DNA of 64,000 nt from Paenibacillus sp. USDA918EY (GTDB lineage Bacteria; Bacillota; Bacilli; Paenibacillales; Paenibacillaceae). The stretch is from positions 1 through 64,000 of the forward strand of contig NZ_WTWY01000014.1 of the NCBI RefSeq assembly GCF_009870825.1, read 5' to 3'. Made by a program: the position numbers and the translations under genes. Under the pieces are notes generated by a model, which did no database searches, had not been told where the DNA came from, and saw nothing but the letters and a program-made list of their open reading frames with translations. Positions 35,401 through 44,739 of this stretch are shown piece after piece (positions within the stretch are counted from its first letter, which is position 1; the number at the start of each line of letters is the position of its first letter).

Positions 35401-36088
35401 CCGACGCCGGTGTTCAGCGGTTCCAACAAAATGGGGAGAAGATACTCGCCGTTTACGACGAATATCGAACGCCTCGTGCCGTTCCGGACGCTGACTGGAA
35501 GACAGCATTTTTACATCGATCATGAATTTTTCCTGCAGTTTGGCGAAGCGCTGCCCGTCTACAAACCGACCCTTCCGCCGATGGTGTTCGGACCGCGCGA
35601 CAAACAGATTGCCGGAGGAAAAGACACGCTTGTGCTCCGCTATCTGACGCCGCATGGCAAATGGAACATCCACAGCACGTACCAGGATAACCTGCATATG
35701 CTGACGCTTTTCCGGGGCGGACCGACGGTGTGGCTGAACGACGAAGATGCGGAGGCAAACGGCATTAACGATAACGACTGGCTGGAGGTATACAACCGCA
35801 ATGGCGTCGTGACGGCCCGTGCCGTAGTCAGCCACCGGATGCCAAAGGGAACGATGTACATGTACCATGCCCAGGATTAAACATATCAACGTCCCCGGCT
35901 CCGAGATCACGAAGGAACGCGGCGGCAGCCATAACGCACCGACCCGGATTCACGTGAAGCCGACGCAGATGGTCGGCGGATATGCCCAACTCAGCTATGG
36001 ATTCAACTACTACGGACCGATCGGCAATCAGCGGGATGTGTACGTGGCTGTCCGCAAAATGAAAGAGGTGGATTGGCTTGAAAATTAA
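32404..36088 (+). pseudogene. narG: Nitrate reductase alpha subunit, frameshift near the C-terminus
   Basis: The joined product is about 1228 residues, the size of B. subtilis NarG. N-terminal [4Fe-4S] ligands are in TTHGVNCTGSCSWKVF and DYPSCGPD; the molybdopterin domains follow. The main frame stops at TAA 35878-35880 after MYHAQD (1158 residues). In the +1 frame the sequence goes on HINVPGSEITKERGG to VRKMKEVDWLEN, the normal NarG end, up to 36088. One extra T in GATTAAACAT explains it. Either a real recent mutation or a sequencing error; there is no good slippery site. First gene of narGHJI. Confidence 0.9.
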
Positions 36089-37613
36089 AGCGCAAGTCGC
36101 CATGGTGATGAATCTGGACAAATGCATCGGCTGCCATACATGCAGCGTGACCTGCAAAAGTACCTGGACGAACCGGCCCGGAGCCGAATATATGTGGTTC
36201 AACAACGTCGAAACGAAACCCGGCGTCGGGTATCCGGTCCAGTGGGAGGATCAGGAGAAATACAAGGGGGGCTGGACGCTCCATAAAGGGAAGCTGCAGC
36301 TGAAATCCGGCAGCAAGTTGTCCAAAATCGCGCTCGGCAAAATATTTTACAATCCCGACATGCCGGAGATGAAAGACTACTACGAGCCATGGACTTATAA
36401 CTATGAGCATCTGACCAATGCTGGAGAGAAGAAGCATCAGCCGGTGGCCCGTCCGAAATCGGCCGTCACCGGAGAAACGATGGACCTGAAATGGGGTCCG
36501 AACTGGGAGGACGATCTGGCAGGAGCGCATGTGACGGGTCCGAAGGATCCGAACATCGAAAAAATCGAAGAAGAGATCAAGTTCAACTTCGAGCAAGCGT
36601 TTATGATGTATCTGCCTCGTCTGTGCGAGCATTGTCTGAATCCGAGCTGCGTGGCATCCTGCCCTTCGGGAGCGATGTATAAGCGGGATGAAGACGGAAT
36701 CGTGCTGGTGGATCAGGAAGCCTGCCGCGGTTGGCGGTACTGCATGACCGGCTGCCCTTACAAAAAGGTCTATTTTAACTGGAAAACGAACAAAGCCGAA
36801 AAATGCACCTTCTGTTTCCCGCGGATCGAAGCGGGGCTGCCGACCGTCTGCTCGGAAACCTGCACCGGCCGCATCCGGTATTTGGGCGTTCTGCTCTACG
36901 ATGCGGACCGGGTGCAGGAAGCAGCTTCTACGCCTGATGAAAAGGACCTGTACCAGGCGCAGTGCGATTTGTTCCTGAATCCGCATGATCCTGCCGTCAT
37001 CGAGCAGGCGCGGAAGGACGGCATCACGGAAGAATGGATCGAAGCTGCCCAGAACTCGCCTGTCTACAAGCTGGCCATGGAATACAAGCTGGCTTTCCCG
37101 CTTCATCCGGAATACCGGACGCTGCCGATGGTATGGTATGTGCCGCCGCTGAGCCCGATCATGAACTATTTTGAAGGCAAGGATTCGATCGCGAACCCGG
37201 ACATGATTTTCCCGGCGATCGAGGAGATGCGCACGCCGATCCAGTACCTCGCCAATCTGCTGACGGCGGGCGACGCCGAGACGGTGAAGGAAGCCCTGCA
37301 AAAGATGGCGATGATGCGTTCCTACATGCGCGCGCAGTCGTCCGGCGCCGAATTTGACGAAGCGCGGCTTGCGCGAGTGGGTCTGACAGCTTCCCAGATC
37401 AAACAGATGTACCGTCTGCTGGCAATCGCTAAATATGAAGACCGGTTTGTCATACCAACCTCGCATAAGGAAAGCCATATGGATGTATATCGCTCTCAAG
37501 GACTGGAAGGTTTCGGTGCGGCATGTAGCGGGTGCGGCCCGGCAAGCCCGCAGGGCAAAACCGGCAAAGAACTGTACGAGGAGAATTTCTATGGGGGGAT
37601 CTGGCGTGATTGA
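36078..37613 (+). CDS. narH: Nitrate reductase beta subunit
   Basis: 511 residues. Four Fe-S clusters: CIGCHTCSVTCKSTW, CEHCLNPSCVASCPSG, CRGWRYCMTGCPYKK and CTFCFPRIEAGLP. The Trp in CRGWRYC marks the [3Fe-4S] cluster site. Carries electrons from NarI to NarG on the cytoplasmic face. TTG start inside the end of narG, after AGAGGTGG, which confirms that narG should extend to 36088. Confidence 0.97.
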   Translation: MKIKAQVAMVMNLDKCIGCHTCSVTCKSTWTNRPGAEYMWFNNVETKPGVGYPVQWEDQEKYKGGWTLHKGKLQLKSGSKLSKIALGKIFYNPDMPEMKDYYEPWTYNYEHLTNAGEKKHQPVARPKSAVTGETMDLKWGPNWEDDLAGAHVTGPKDPNIEKIEEEIKFNFEQAFMMYLPRLCEHCLNPSCVASCPSGAMYKRDEDGIVLVDQEACRGWRYCMTGCPYKKVYFNWKTNKAEKCTFCFPRIEAGLPTVCSETCTGRIRYLGVLLYDADRVQEAASTPDEKDLYQAQCDLFLNPHDPAVIEQARKDGITEEWIEAAQNSPVYKLAMEYKLAFPLHPEYRTLPMVWYVPPLSPIMNYFEGKDSIANPDMIFPAIEEMRTPIQYLANLLTAGDAETVKEALQKMAMMRSYMRAQSSGAEFDEARLARVGLTASQIKQMYRLLAIAKYEDRFVIPTSHKESHMDVYRSQGLEGFGAACSGCGPASPQGKTGKELYEENFYGGIWRD

Positions 37614-38175
37614 TATCGAAAAGCTGCACGAATATAAAGATGCGTTCGGATTTTTCGCCCGGTTGCTCACCTATCCGGAGAAGCTGGATTTCCATCCTTT
37701 AGTATTAGAGGAGTCGGTCGACTATTCCCATCCGGCATATGCCTCGGTTCTTACCTTCTGGAATATGATGCACGAGTACAGCATGGAGAGCATCGAGGAG
37801 ATGTATGTTCAAACATTCGATTTTCAAAAGCAAACGACGCTCTATATGACCTACGCGAAATTCGGCGACGGGAAGGAACGCGGGAAGATGCTGGTCGGGC
37901 TGAAAGAGACTTATCAGCGGTTTGGCCTTGACATTAATAGTTCCGAGTTGTCGGATTACCTGCCGCTGATGTGCGAATTTCTGTCTGCGGCCGATTGGAG
38001 GGGGCATGAAAAAGAAGCTGCGGAGAGCCTTGAGCTGGTGATCGCCGTGATGGAGGACGGGACGTATCATCTTCTGAAAGCTTTGAAAAAGCTCGAAAGC
38101 CCTTATTCCCATCTGATCCAAGCTCTGCGCGATACGTTAAAAGCATGCATCATTCAGGAGGCTGCCGAATCATGA
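37591..38175 (+). CDS. narJ: Nitrate reductase assembly chaperone
   Basis: 194 residues, all-alpha TorD/NarJ family (ARLLTYPEK, MYVQTFDFQKQTTLYMTY, LPLMCEFLSAAD). Needed for cofactor insertion in NarG. GAGGAG precedes ATG 37591, which overlaps the narH end by 23 bases; GTG 37606 is an alternative. Confidence 0.93.
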   Translation: MGGSGVIDIEKLHEYKDAFGFFARLLTYPEKLDFHPLVLEESVDYSHPAYASVLTFWNMMHEYSMESIEEMYVQTFDFQKQTTLYMTYAKFGDGKERGKMLVGLKETYQRFGLDINSSELSDYLPLMCEFLSAADWRGHEKEAAESLELVIAVMEDGTYHLLKALKKLESPYSHLIQALRDTLKACIIQEAAES

Positions 38176-38864
38176 ATATGATGGATCAGTTTCTGTGGGT
38201 TATTTTCCCTTATATGTGCGTGATGATCTTTATTGTCGGTCACATCTACCGCTACCGTACGGACCAATTCAACTGGACGGCTAAATCGAGCGAATTCATC
38301 GAGAAAAAACATCTGAAGCTTGGAAGCCTGATGTTCCATCTGGGGATCATTCCCGTCATTGGCGGCCATATCGCCGGCCTGGGCATTCCCCAGTCGTGGA
38401 TGGAGGCTGCGGGGATCGATGATCATCTGTATCATATCGGCGCGGTGTATGTCGGCGGGGCGTTCGGCGTGTTGACGTTGGCAGGGATGCTGCTCCTGAC
38501 GGCGCGGAGGTTTACGATCAAAAACGTGCGCCGGCTCAGCTCGGCCTCGGATTTGATTGTCAATGCGCTGCTGTTATTCATCGTGTTTATGGGCATGTAC
38601 AGCACGCTGGTTACCAATTGGGCGCAGCCGGATTTCAACTATCGGGAGAGCATATCGGTTTGGTTCAGGGATTTGCTCATCCTGCGCCCCGACGCCTCGC
38701 TGATGCGTGACGTTCCGCTTAGTTTTCAAATACACATTTTAGCGGGCTTTTGCATCTTCGCTTTGTGGCCGTTTACCCGGCTTGTCCATGTGTGGAGCGT
38801 TCCTTTGAATTATTTGGGCAGAAGGTATATCCTGTATAGAAGGCACCGCAAATTAGATTCGTAG
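38172..38864 (+). CDS. narI: Nitrate reductase gamma subunit, cytochrome b
   Basis: 230 residues with five membrane helices. Haem-ligand His residues in VGHIYRYR, FHLGIIPVIGGHIAG, FQIHILAGF and RLVHVWS. Oxidises menaquinol and passes electrons to NarH. ATG overlaps the narJ stop (ATGA). CAGGAGG upstream. Followed by nreA 50 bases on without a terminator, so nar and nre genes may share mRNA. Confidence 0.95.
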   Translation: MNMMDQFLWVIFPYMCVMIFIVGHIYRYRTDQFNWTAKSSEFIEKKHLKLGSLMFHLGIIPVIGGHIAGLGIPQSWMEAAGIDDHLYHIGAVYVGGAFGVLTLAGMLLLTARRFTIKNVRRLSSASDLIVNALLLFIVFMGMYSTLVTNWAQPDFNYRESISVWFRDLLILRPDASLMRDVPLSFQIHILAGFCIFALWPFTRLVHVWSVPLNYLGRRYILYRRHRKLDS

Positions 38865-38914
38865 ACGAGAGAAGGCCATGCAGCCTTCTTTTCTACGTCA
38901 GGGGAGTAATGATT

Positions 38915-39379
38915 ATGAAGAATCAGCCGATCTTTCATTATCAGAAGGAAATCGACAGGCTTCGGGACCGGTTCCAATTCGATTTCGTGTCGTTGGCTTT
39001 GGTACAGTCGGCTGAGGACCGGTTCGTATTAACCTGGCAGTATGCATCGGGAAATTTAAACGAGCGCTATAAGCGGATCGTGCTTCATTCCGGGAAGGGG
39101 ATAGCGGGGATCGTATTCAAAACCGGAAAACCGATGCTCATCTCCAATGTAACGACGGACCTGAACGCACGGGATCTGTTTAATTATCCCATCATCGTCG
39201 CCGAGCGATTGAAAAGCCTTGGAGCGGTTCCGTTGTGGGAAGGAAAACGCGTCATCGGCGTGCTGCTTGCAGGGTACCGCGCGGAAAATCGGCTGGACGC
39301 AGCTTCGTTCGAGCATTTCCAACAAGAGCTCGGAGCGGAGTTCGGAGCTTTTTGCGTGAAGGAGGGGGTACATCCGTGA
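38915..39379 (+). CDS. nreA: NreA, GAF-domain nitrate sensor
   Basis: 154 residues, a single GAF domain (FVSLALVQSAED, LHSGKGIAGIVFKTGKPMLI, LGAVPLWEGKRVIGVLLAGYR). NreA binds nitrate and controls the NreB kinase in staphylococci. GGGGAG is 2 bases from ATG 38909 but 8 from ATG 38915, which I prefer. The stop overlaps the GTG start of nreB. Confidence 0.9.
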   Translation: MKNQPIFHYQKEIDRLRDRFQFDFVSLALVQSAEDRFVLTWQYASGNLNERYKRIVLHSGKGIAGIVFKTGKPMLISNVTTDLNARDLFNYPIIVAERLKSLGAVPLWEGKRVIGVLLAGYRAENRLDAASFEHFQQELGAEFGAFCVKEGVHP

Positions 39380-40446
39380 TTCAAATGACGGAGGAGCATT
39401 TATACGATCTGCTGAAGAAGATGTATCTGAACAGCATGGAGGCCATCTTTTTTATCAATGAGGCGGGAAACGTCATCGCCATGAACCCTGCGGCGGAAAA
39501 CATCCTGGACGTCGACGTGATCCAGCGGATGCGGTCGGGCGTGGACGAATCTTTTTGCCAGACCTGCAAAGGGTATACGGATGAAAAGGATCTCATCTCC
39601 TGCTCCAAATGTTATCTGGATTACCCTCAAGGGGAATTTTCCTCGTTCCAAGTGTATCTGAAAACCCGGGGCGAAGGGATCGTTCCTTATGCCGCCAGTT
39701 ATCATACGATCGACGAGTCCCGCGGGATTCGGGTGCTGATGCTGCTCGACCTGACGAAACAGCAGCGCACGCAGGAAATGCTGCAGCGCATGAATATGCT
39801 GAAATATGTCATCAAAGCCCAGGAAGACGAGCGGAAACGAATTTCGCGCGAGCTGCATGACAGCGTTGCCCAAGAGCTGCTTAGTTCGCTAGTCGACCTG
39901 CGCGTATTAAAATATATGGACGTCGGGGAAGATGCGCTTAATAAACTACGGCAGACCGAGGCGTCGCTGACCCGTTTGCTCGACGACATCCGGCATTTAT
40001 CGGTCGAGCTTCGCCCCTCTTCTTTGGACGATTTAGGGCTGGAGGCCGCTTTTCGTTCGCATTTCAAATGGATCGAAAAAAATTACGGCATGCTCGTCCA
40101 ATTTTCCGCCGAGTTGGCCGCCGCAAGGTACGGCAGCGAAATCGAAACCGTCGTGTATCGCATTTGCCAGGAGGCGGTGCTGAACGCCCTGAAATATTCG
40201 GGCATGGATGAGGTCCATGTGCGGTTATGCGAGGAACAGGGCCATCTATTGCTGACGGTACGCGATGAAGGGGTCGGGTTCAACTTAAACGCCGGCGAAG
40301 CCAAGGGAACCGGTCTCGGACTTTACGGCATGCGTGAACGCGCCGACCTGGTAGGGGGGCAGTTCACGCTGCATTCGGCGCCCGGCGAGGGAACGACCGT
40401 TCAGCTTCGCATTCCAATAAGTTCTTTTGAGGCAGGGGGCGAATGA
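39376..40446 (+). CDS. nreB: NreB, oxygen-sensing histidine kinase
   Basis: 356 residues, no membrane helix. PAS domain (about 10-125) with four Cys at 61, 64, 76 and 79, spaced C-x2-C-x11-C-x2-C as in staphylococcal NreB, whose [4Fe-4S] cluster is lost in oxygen. HisKA_3 motif RKRISRELHDSVAQ with the phospho-His, then HATPase_c (EAVLNALKYSG, DEGVGFN, GLGLYGMRERA). GTG start overlaps nreA (GTGA), with GGAGGGGG upstream. Confidence 0.95.
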   Translation: MIQMTEEHLYDLLKKMYLNSMEAIFFINEAGNVIAMNPAAENILDVDVIQRMRSGVDESFCQTCKGYTDEKDLISCSKCYLDYPQGEFSSFQVYLKTRGEGIVPYAASYHTIDESRGIRVLMLLDLTKQQRTQEMLQRMNMLKYVIKAQEDERKRISRELHDSVAQELLSSLVDLRVLKYMDVGEDALNKLRQTEASLTRLLDDIRHLSVELRPSSLDDLGLEAAFRSHFKWIEKNYGMLVQFSAELAAARYGSEIETVVYRICQEAVLNALKYSGMDEVHVRLCEEQGHLLLTVRDEGVGFNLNAGEAKGTGLGLYGMRERADLVGGQFTLHSAPGEGTTVQLRIPISSFEAGGE

Positions 40447-41097
40447 ATGATGAAAATTGTGATCGCGGATGATCACGCCGTCGTACGGAGCGGGTTTTCC
40501 ATGATCCTGAATTACCAGCCGGATATGGAGGTTGTCGCGACGGCTGCCGACGGACTGGAGGCTTACGCCATGGTGGCGAAACACCGTCCGGATGTGCTCC
40601 TGATGGACTTAAGCATGCCTCCCGGCGAGAGCGGTCTTATCGCAACCGGCAAGATCAGCGGCGATTTTCCGGAAACGAAAATTTTAATATTAACGATGTA
40701 CGATGATGACGACTACCTGTTCCATGTGCTTAAAAACGGCGCCTCAGGATATGTCCTTAAAAATGCGCCCGACGAAGAGCTGGTCTCCGCCATTCGCATG
40801 GTGCATAAAGGAGGGACCTACATCCATCCCCAGATGGCGACGGCTTTGGTGCGGGAGTTCATTAAAAAAGACAGCGAAAGCCCGGACAGCGATCCGTTCA
40901 ACAGCCTGTCCAAACGCGAGATCGAGATTTTGCCGCTGATCGCCAAAGGTTACGGAAACAAGGAAATCGCGGAAAAGCTGTACGTTTCGGTCAAGACGGT
41001 GGAAGCGCATAAGGCGAAAATCATGGAGAAACTGAATTTGAAGAGCCGTCCGGAGCTGGTCGAATATGCGCTGAAGAAAAAGCTCCTCGATTTTTGA
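40447..41097 (+). CDS. nreC: NreC, response regulator of nitrate respiration
   Basis: 216 residues. Receiver domain with IADDHAVVR, acceptor Asp in VLLMDLSMP, and NarL-type HTH ([39 protein letters not shown]). Directly after nreB. Expected to bind the GGGAA...TTCCC palindromes upstream of narK and narG under anaerobic, nitrate-rich conditions. Confidence 0.95.
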   Translation: MMKIVIADDHAVVRSGFSMILNYQPDMEVVATAADGLEAYAMVAKHRPDVLLMDLSMPPGESGLIATGKISGDFPETKILILTMYDDDDYLFHVLKNGASGYVLKNAPDEELVSAIRMVHKGGTYIHPQMATALVREFIKKDSESPDSDPFNSLSKREIEILPLIAKGYGNKEIAEKLYVSVKTVEAHKAKIMEKLNLKSRPELVEYALKKKLLDF

Positions 41098-41209
41098 AGA
41101 TGATAGAATGTATTCGTTTTTAGCGAAGCTGAACCATTCTATAATCACCAATCACCGCAACATGCGGCGGCCCATACCTGAATGAATCATCCGGTTTGGA
41201 TCACCGATA

Positions 41210-41247
41210 TAGGGAAGTTCCCAGGCAAGGATCAGGGAACTTCCCTA
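41210..41247 (+). promoter_or_regulatory. Perfect inverted repeat before narK, candidate NreC site
   Basis: TAGGGAAGTTCCC (41210-41222) and GGGAACTTCCCTA (41235-41247) are exact inverted copies with a 12-base gap, and each arm contains its own palindrome (GGGAA-N-TTCCC). A weak FNR-like TGTGA-N6-GCACT lies at 41255. The rest of 41098-41332 holds nothing else recognised. Confidence 0.65.
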
Positions 41248-41332
41248 TTACCTTTGTGAATCCTTGCACTTAAAATAAGGTGTGGGGATCAATAAAGTCA
41301 GCCGTTCAATACGTTTGGAAAAGGTGATTGAC

Positions 41333-42871
41333 ATGATCAAAAAAATGCAGCTCCCGCTGCAAACATTAAATCTGGTGCTGGGATTTATGGTATGGGTCAT
41401 CATCTCCGCGCTTCTGCCGTTTATCCGCGAAGATATATCCATTCCGGCGGACAAGATCGCGATTCTGACGGCAATCCCGGTCGTTTTGGGTTCGGTTCTG
41501 CGGATTCCGCTGGGATATTACGCCAATGTGGTTGGCGCCAGGATCGTCTTTATTACAAGCTTTATTCTTCTATTAATTCCCGTATATTTAATTAGCGCCG
41601 CCTCCTCTTTTACCTCCCTGGTGATCGGAGGACTTTTCCTCGGAATCGGAGGGGCCGTATTTTCGGTTGGCGTCACCTCGCTGCCCAAATATTATTCCAA
41701 GGAGAAGCTGGGGTTGGTTAACGGCATTTACGGGATGGGGAATATCGGAACGGCCATCACCACATTTGCCGCCCCCGTCATCGCGACGCAGATCGGATGG
41801 AGCAGCACGGTCCGGCTGTATTTAATTCTGCTGCTTTTGTTCGCCGTACTGAACGTTTTTTTGGGCGACCGTAAGGAAGTAAAAGTGAAAACGCCCATCG
41901 TCGAACAAATCAAAGGGGTCTACAAAAATGAAAAGCTGTGGTTTTTCTCCCTGTTCTATTTCATTACCTTCGGCGCATTTGTAGCCTTTACAGTATATCT
42001 GCCCAACTTTCTCGTGTCGCATTTCGAACTCGCCAAGGTGGACGCGGGGATGCGGACGGCCGGATTTATCGTCGTCGCGACCTGTTTGCGTCCTGTCGGC
42101 GGCTGGCTTGCGGATAAATTCAAGCCGCTGTTCTTGCTCATGGCCGTTTTTGTCGGGCTGACGATCGCGGCGATCATCCTTGCGTTCTCGCCATCGATCG
42201 GCTTATATACGGTCGGCTGCCTGACCATTGCCGTTTGCGTCGGCTTGGGGAACGGCATTATTTTCAAGCTGGTGCCGCTTTACTTTAACAAACAGGCCGG
42301 CATCGTCAACGGGATCGTTTCCATGATGGGCGGCCTGGGTGGATTTTTCCCGCCGCTGATGCTCTCTTTCATTCATTCGGTGACGGGCCAATATTCCATC
42401 GGCTTCATGGCGCTTTCTCAGGTCGCTTTAGCCAGCCTTGTCATTGTGGTCTGGATGTATTATCAGGATAAATTGTCGGTATCCTCCGAGGTTTTTAACT
42501 CGACGGGCCAAGGCATTCTCGTGACGGACACCAAAGGGAAGATCCATGCCGTCAATCCCGCCTTTACGGAGCTTACCGGTTATACGGAGGAAGAAGTCAT
42601 CGGCAAAAATCCAAATGTGCTTAAATCCGGCCGTCAATCCCGCGAGTTTTACGATCGCATGTGGTCCGAAATCAAGGCGCGGGGAAGCTGGCAGGGACAA
42701 ATTTGGAACCGCCGGAAAAACGGCGAGGAATATTTAGAGCTATTAACCATTAACGCCGTAAAAGATGACGCGGGGGATGTCGTTCATTATGTAGGCACGT
42801 TCAGCGACATTACGGATCAGCCGCCTCACGGCCGCTTCCGGCCGGGGGACGATGCGTTACGGACGAGTTAG
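41333..42871 (+). CDS. narK: NarK-type nitrate/nitrite transporter fused to a PAS domain
   Basis: 512 residues. 1-395: MFS NarK/NarT with twelve helices and the nitrate signature repeats (GGLFLGIGGAVFSVG, MMGGLGGFFPPL). 405-500: a PAS domain on the cytoplasmic C-terminus (GILVTDTKGKIHAVNPAFTE, LTGYTEEEVIGKNPN, VGTFSDITDQ). NarK proteins normally end after helix 12 at about 395-430 residues. AAAAGGTGATTGAC points to ATG 41333; a GTG at 41282 is further upstream. Confidence 0.9.
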   Translation: MIKKMQLPLQTLNLVLGFMVWVIISALLPFIREDISIPADKIAILTAIPVVLGSVLRIPLGYYANVVGARIVFITSFILLLIPVYLISAASSFTSLVIGGLFLGIGGAVFSVGVTSLPKYYSKEKLGLVNGIYGMGNIGTAITTFAAPVIATQIGWSSTVRLYLILLLLFAVLNVFLGDRKEVKVKTPIVEQIKGVYKNEKLWFFSLFYFITFGAFVAFTVYLPNFLVSHFELAKVDAGMRTAGFIVVATCLRPVGGWLADKFKPLFLLMAVFVGLTIAAIILAFSPSIGLYTVGCLTIAVCVGLGNGIIFKLVPLYFNKQAGIVNGIVSMMGGLGGFFPPLMLSFIHSVTGQYSIGFMALSQVALASLVIVVWMYYQDKLSVSSEVFNSTGQGILVTDTKGKIHAVNPAFTELTGYTEEEVIGKNPNVLKSGRQSREFYDRMWSEIKARGSWQGQIWNRRKNGEEYLELLTINAVKDDAGDVVHYVGTFSDITDQPPHGRFRPGDDALRTS

Positions 42872-42919
42872 CCGCTGCCGGGGGAGATACGGACATTTAT
42901 TTGGAGGGAGGCCGCTGCC

Positions 42920-43936
42920 ATGGAGGCAAATAACATTCAAGATCGGCTCCTCAGGCCGATGCGGGATTTGCGCATTTCCGTGACGGACCGCTGCAATTTT
43001 CGCTGCACGTATTGCATGCCGAAGGATATCTTCGGGGACGATTATGCATTTATGCCGAAGGATATGCTGCTTTCCTGGGAAGAAATCACGCGCCTGGCCG
43101 GCCTTTTTGCCAAGCTTGGCGTGCATAAAATCCGGTTGACCGGCGGCGAGCCGCTCATGCGGCGCGGCCTTCCCGAACTGATCCGGATGCTGCAAGGCAT
43201 TCATGGCATCGAAGACATCGGATGCACGACAAACGGACTTCTGCTTGGACAGCAGGCGCAAAGCTTGTACGATGCGGGGCTACGCCGCCTGAACGTCAGC
43301 CTGGACGCCCTGGACCCCGAGTTGTTCGGCGCCATGAACGGCCGCGGCATCAAGCCGGCTATCATTCTCCAAAATATCGAAGAGGCAAGGGAGATCGGAT
43401 TTCAGGTCAAAGTCAATATGGTCGTGCAAAAGGGAGTGAACGATCGGGAGATCGTGCCGATGGCCGCATATTTCAAATCGAAGGGCATTACGCTCCGTTT
43501 TATCGAGTTTATGGACGTCGGCAACGAAAACGGATGGAACCTTAAGCAAGTGACGGCGAAGCGGGAAATATTCGATAGGCTCGGCGGATCGTCGGCGCTT
43601 GAACCCGTTACCCCCGATCATCCCGGCGAAGTGGCCCGGAGGTACAGCTATAAAGACGGGCAGGCCGAAGTCGGCTTCATTTCTTCCGTATCCGAAGCAT
43701 TTTGCTCTAATTGCTCGAGAGTGCGGCTCTCTTCCGACGGGAAAATGTATGCATGTCTTTTTGCCTCCAGCGGCTTTGACATCCGCCGTTTGCTGCGCGG
43801 CTGCGCTTCGGATGAGGAACTGCTCGCAGCCATCATAAGCGTGTGGGAGAAGCGGGAGGACAGGTATTCCGAAGAACGGACGGAGCACATGGCCTCTAAT
43901 CGGAAGAAGATCGGAATGTCCTATATCGGGGGATGA
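42920..43936 (+). CDS. moaA: GTP 3',8-cyclase, molybdenum cofactor step 1
   Basis: 338 residues. Radical SAM motif CNFRCTYC near the N-terminus, C-terminal second [4Fe-4S] site FCSNCSRVRLSSDGK with a later Cys in YACLF, and the terminal GG of SYIGG. Supplies the molybdopterin NarG needs. GGAGGG upstream; ywiC follows 6 bases later. Confidence 0.96.
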   Translation: MEANNIQDRLLRPMRDLRISVTDRCNFRCTYCMPKDIFGDDYAFMPKDMLLSWEEITRLAGLFAKLGVHKIRLTGGEPLMRRGLPELIRMLQGIHGIEDIGCTTNGLLLGQQAQSLYDAGLRRLNVSLDALDPELFGAMNGRGIKPAIILQNIEEAREIGFQVKVNMVVQKGVNDREIVPMAAYFKSKGITLRFIEFMDVGNENGWNLKQVTAKREIFDRLGGSSALEPVTPDHPGEVARRYSYKDGQAEVGFISSVSEAFCSNCSRVRLSSDGKMYACLFASSGFDIRRLLRGCASDEELLAAIISVWEKREDRYSEERTEHMASNRKKIGMSYIGG

Positions 43937-43942
43937 CAGGTT

Positions 43943-44674
43943 ATGGCGAAAAAGGTTCAACCGGTTATTCCGAGAGAGCATGGCGGCTGGGCGATGTTAA
44001 GCGTTCCTTTTGTTACCGGCATGTTTGCGGCCAAGCCCACTCTCCTTCATATTCCGCTGTTTTTGGCATGGCTGCTGCTGTACATGGCGTCGTATCCGCT
44101 GCTGCAATCGTTGAAAAAGGCAAAAAACCGCAGCATGTGGCTTTCTTGGGGAATCGGATATGCCGCTGCGGCCGCCGTTTTTCTTGTCCCGCTCTTGATA
44201 TGGAATCCATGGCTGGCAGGGTTCGCTCCCGTGCAGATCGCCCTTGTTTTGGTGGCGGTTTGGCATGTCCGCCATAAGGCCGAGCGGGCGTTTGCAAACG
44301 ATCTATGCGCCATATTGTTGTTTTGTACCGGCGGGGTGGCGGCTTACATGCTGGGAGGCGGAATCTGGGGCAGAGAGCTGCTGGAGGTCATGCTGTATAA
44401 CGTTTTGTATTTTACGGGCACCGTATTTTTCGTAAAATCAGTATTCAGGGAACGAAAAAATAAACGCTGGACGATGTATTCGCATACGTATCACATCATC
44501 GCGCTTCTGCTGCCACTCTTCACCTTAAACCCGTGGATGTTCCTGCCCTTACTTTACCCTTTGGCCAAGACATTGATCTTTTCAGGCAAAACGGTAAAGC
44601 CGATGAAGGTCGGCATGATGGAGATCGCCGGATCCGTGCAATTTGTGGCGTTGTCATTGCTGTTATTGTCTTAA
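43943..44674 (+). CDS. ywiC: YwiC-like integral membrane protein
   Basis: 243 residues with about seven membrane helices and the family start VIPREHGGWAMLSVPFV. In B. subtilis ywiC also lies in the narK-fnr-ywiC-narGHJI cluster, so a nitrate-respiration role is likely though its biochemistry is unknown. Confidence 0.9.
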   Translation: MAKKVQPVIPREHGGWAMLSVPFVTGMFAAKPTLLHIPLFLAWLLLYMASYPLLQSLKKAKNRSMWLSWGIGYAAAAAVFLVPLLIWNPWLAGFAPVQIALVLVAVWHVRHKAERAFANDLCAILLFCTGGVAAYMLGGGIWGRELLEVMLYNVLYFTGTVFFVKSVFRERKNKRWTMYSHTYHIIALLLPLFTLNPWMFLPLLYPLAKTLIFSGKTVKPMKVGMMEIAGSVQFVALSLLLLS

Positions 44675-44681
44675 ATGGAAT

Positions 44682-44719
44682 AAAACTGCCCGAAGTTGAA
44701 TAACCTCGGGCAGTTTTTT
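44682..44719 (+). terminator. Terminator after ywiC
   Basis: AAAACTGCCCGA pairs with TCGGGCAGTTTT, then T. Also placed to end clpP transcription from the other strand. Confidence 0.92.
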
Positions 44720-44739
44720 GCTTTTTGGATGCAGCGTTT

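Noticed and set aside
35868-35884. Programmed +1 frameshift in narG
   Set aside because: No upstream stimulator or slippery codon; GAT cannot re-pair after a one-base slip, so mutation or sequencing error is more likely.
35867-36088. Separate small gene MPRIKHINVPG...
   Set aside because: It is the C-terminus of NarG in the shifted frame; the ATG is accidental.
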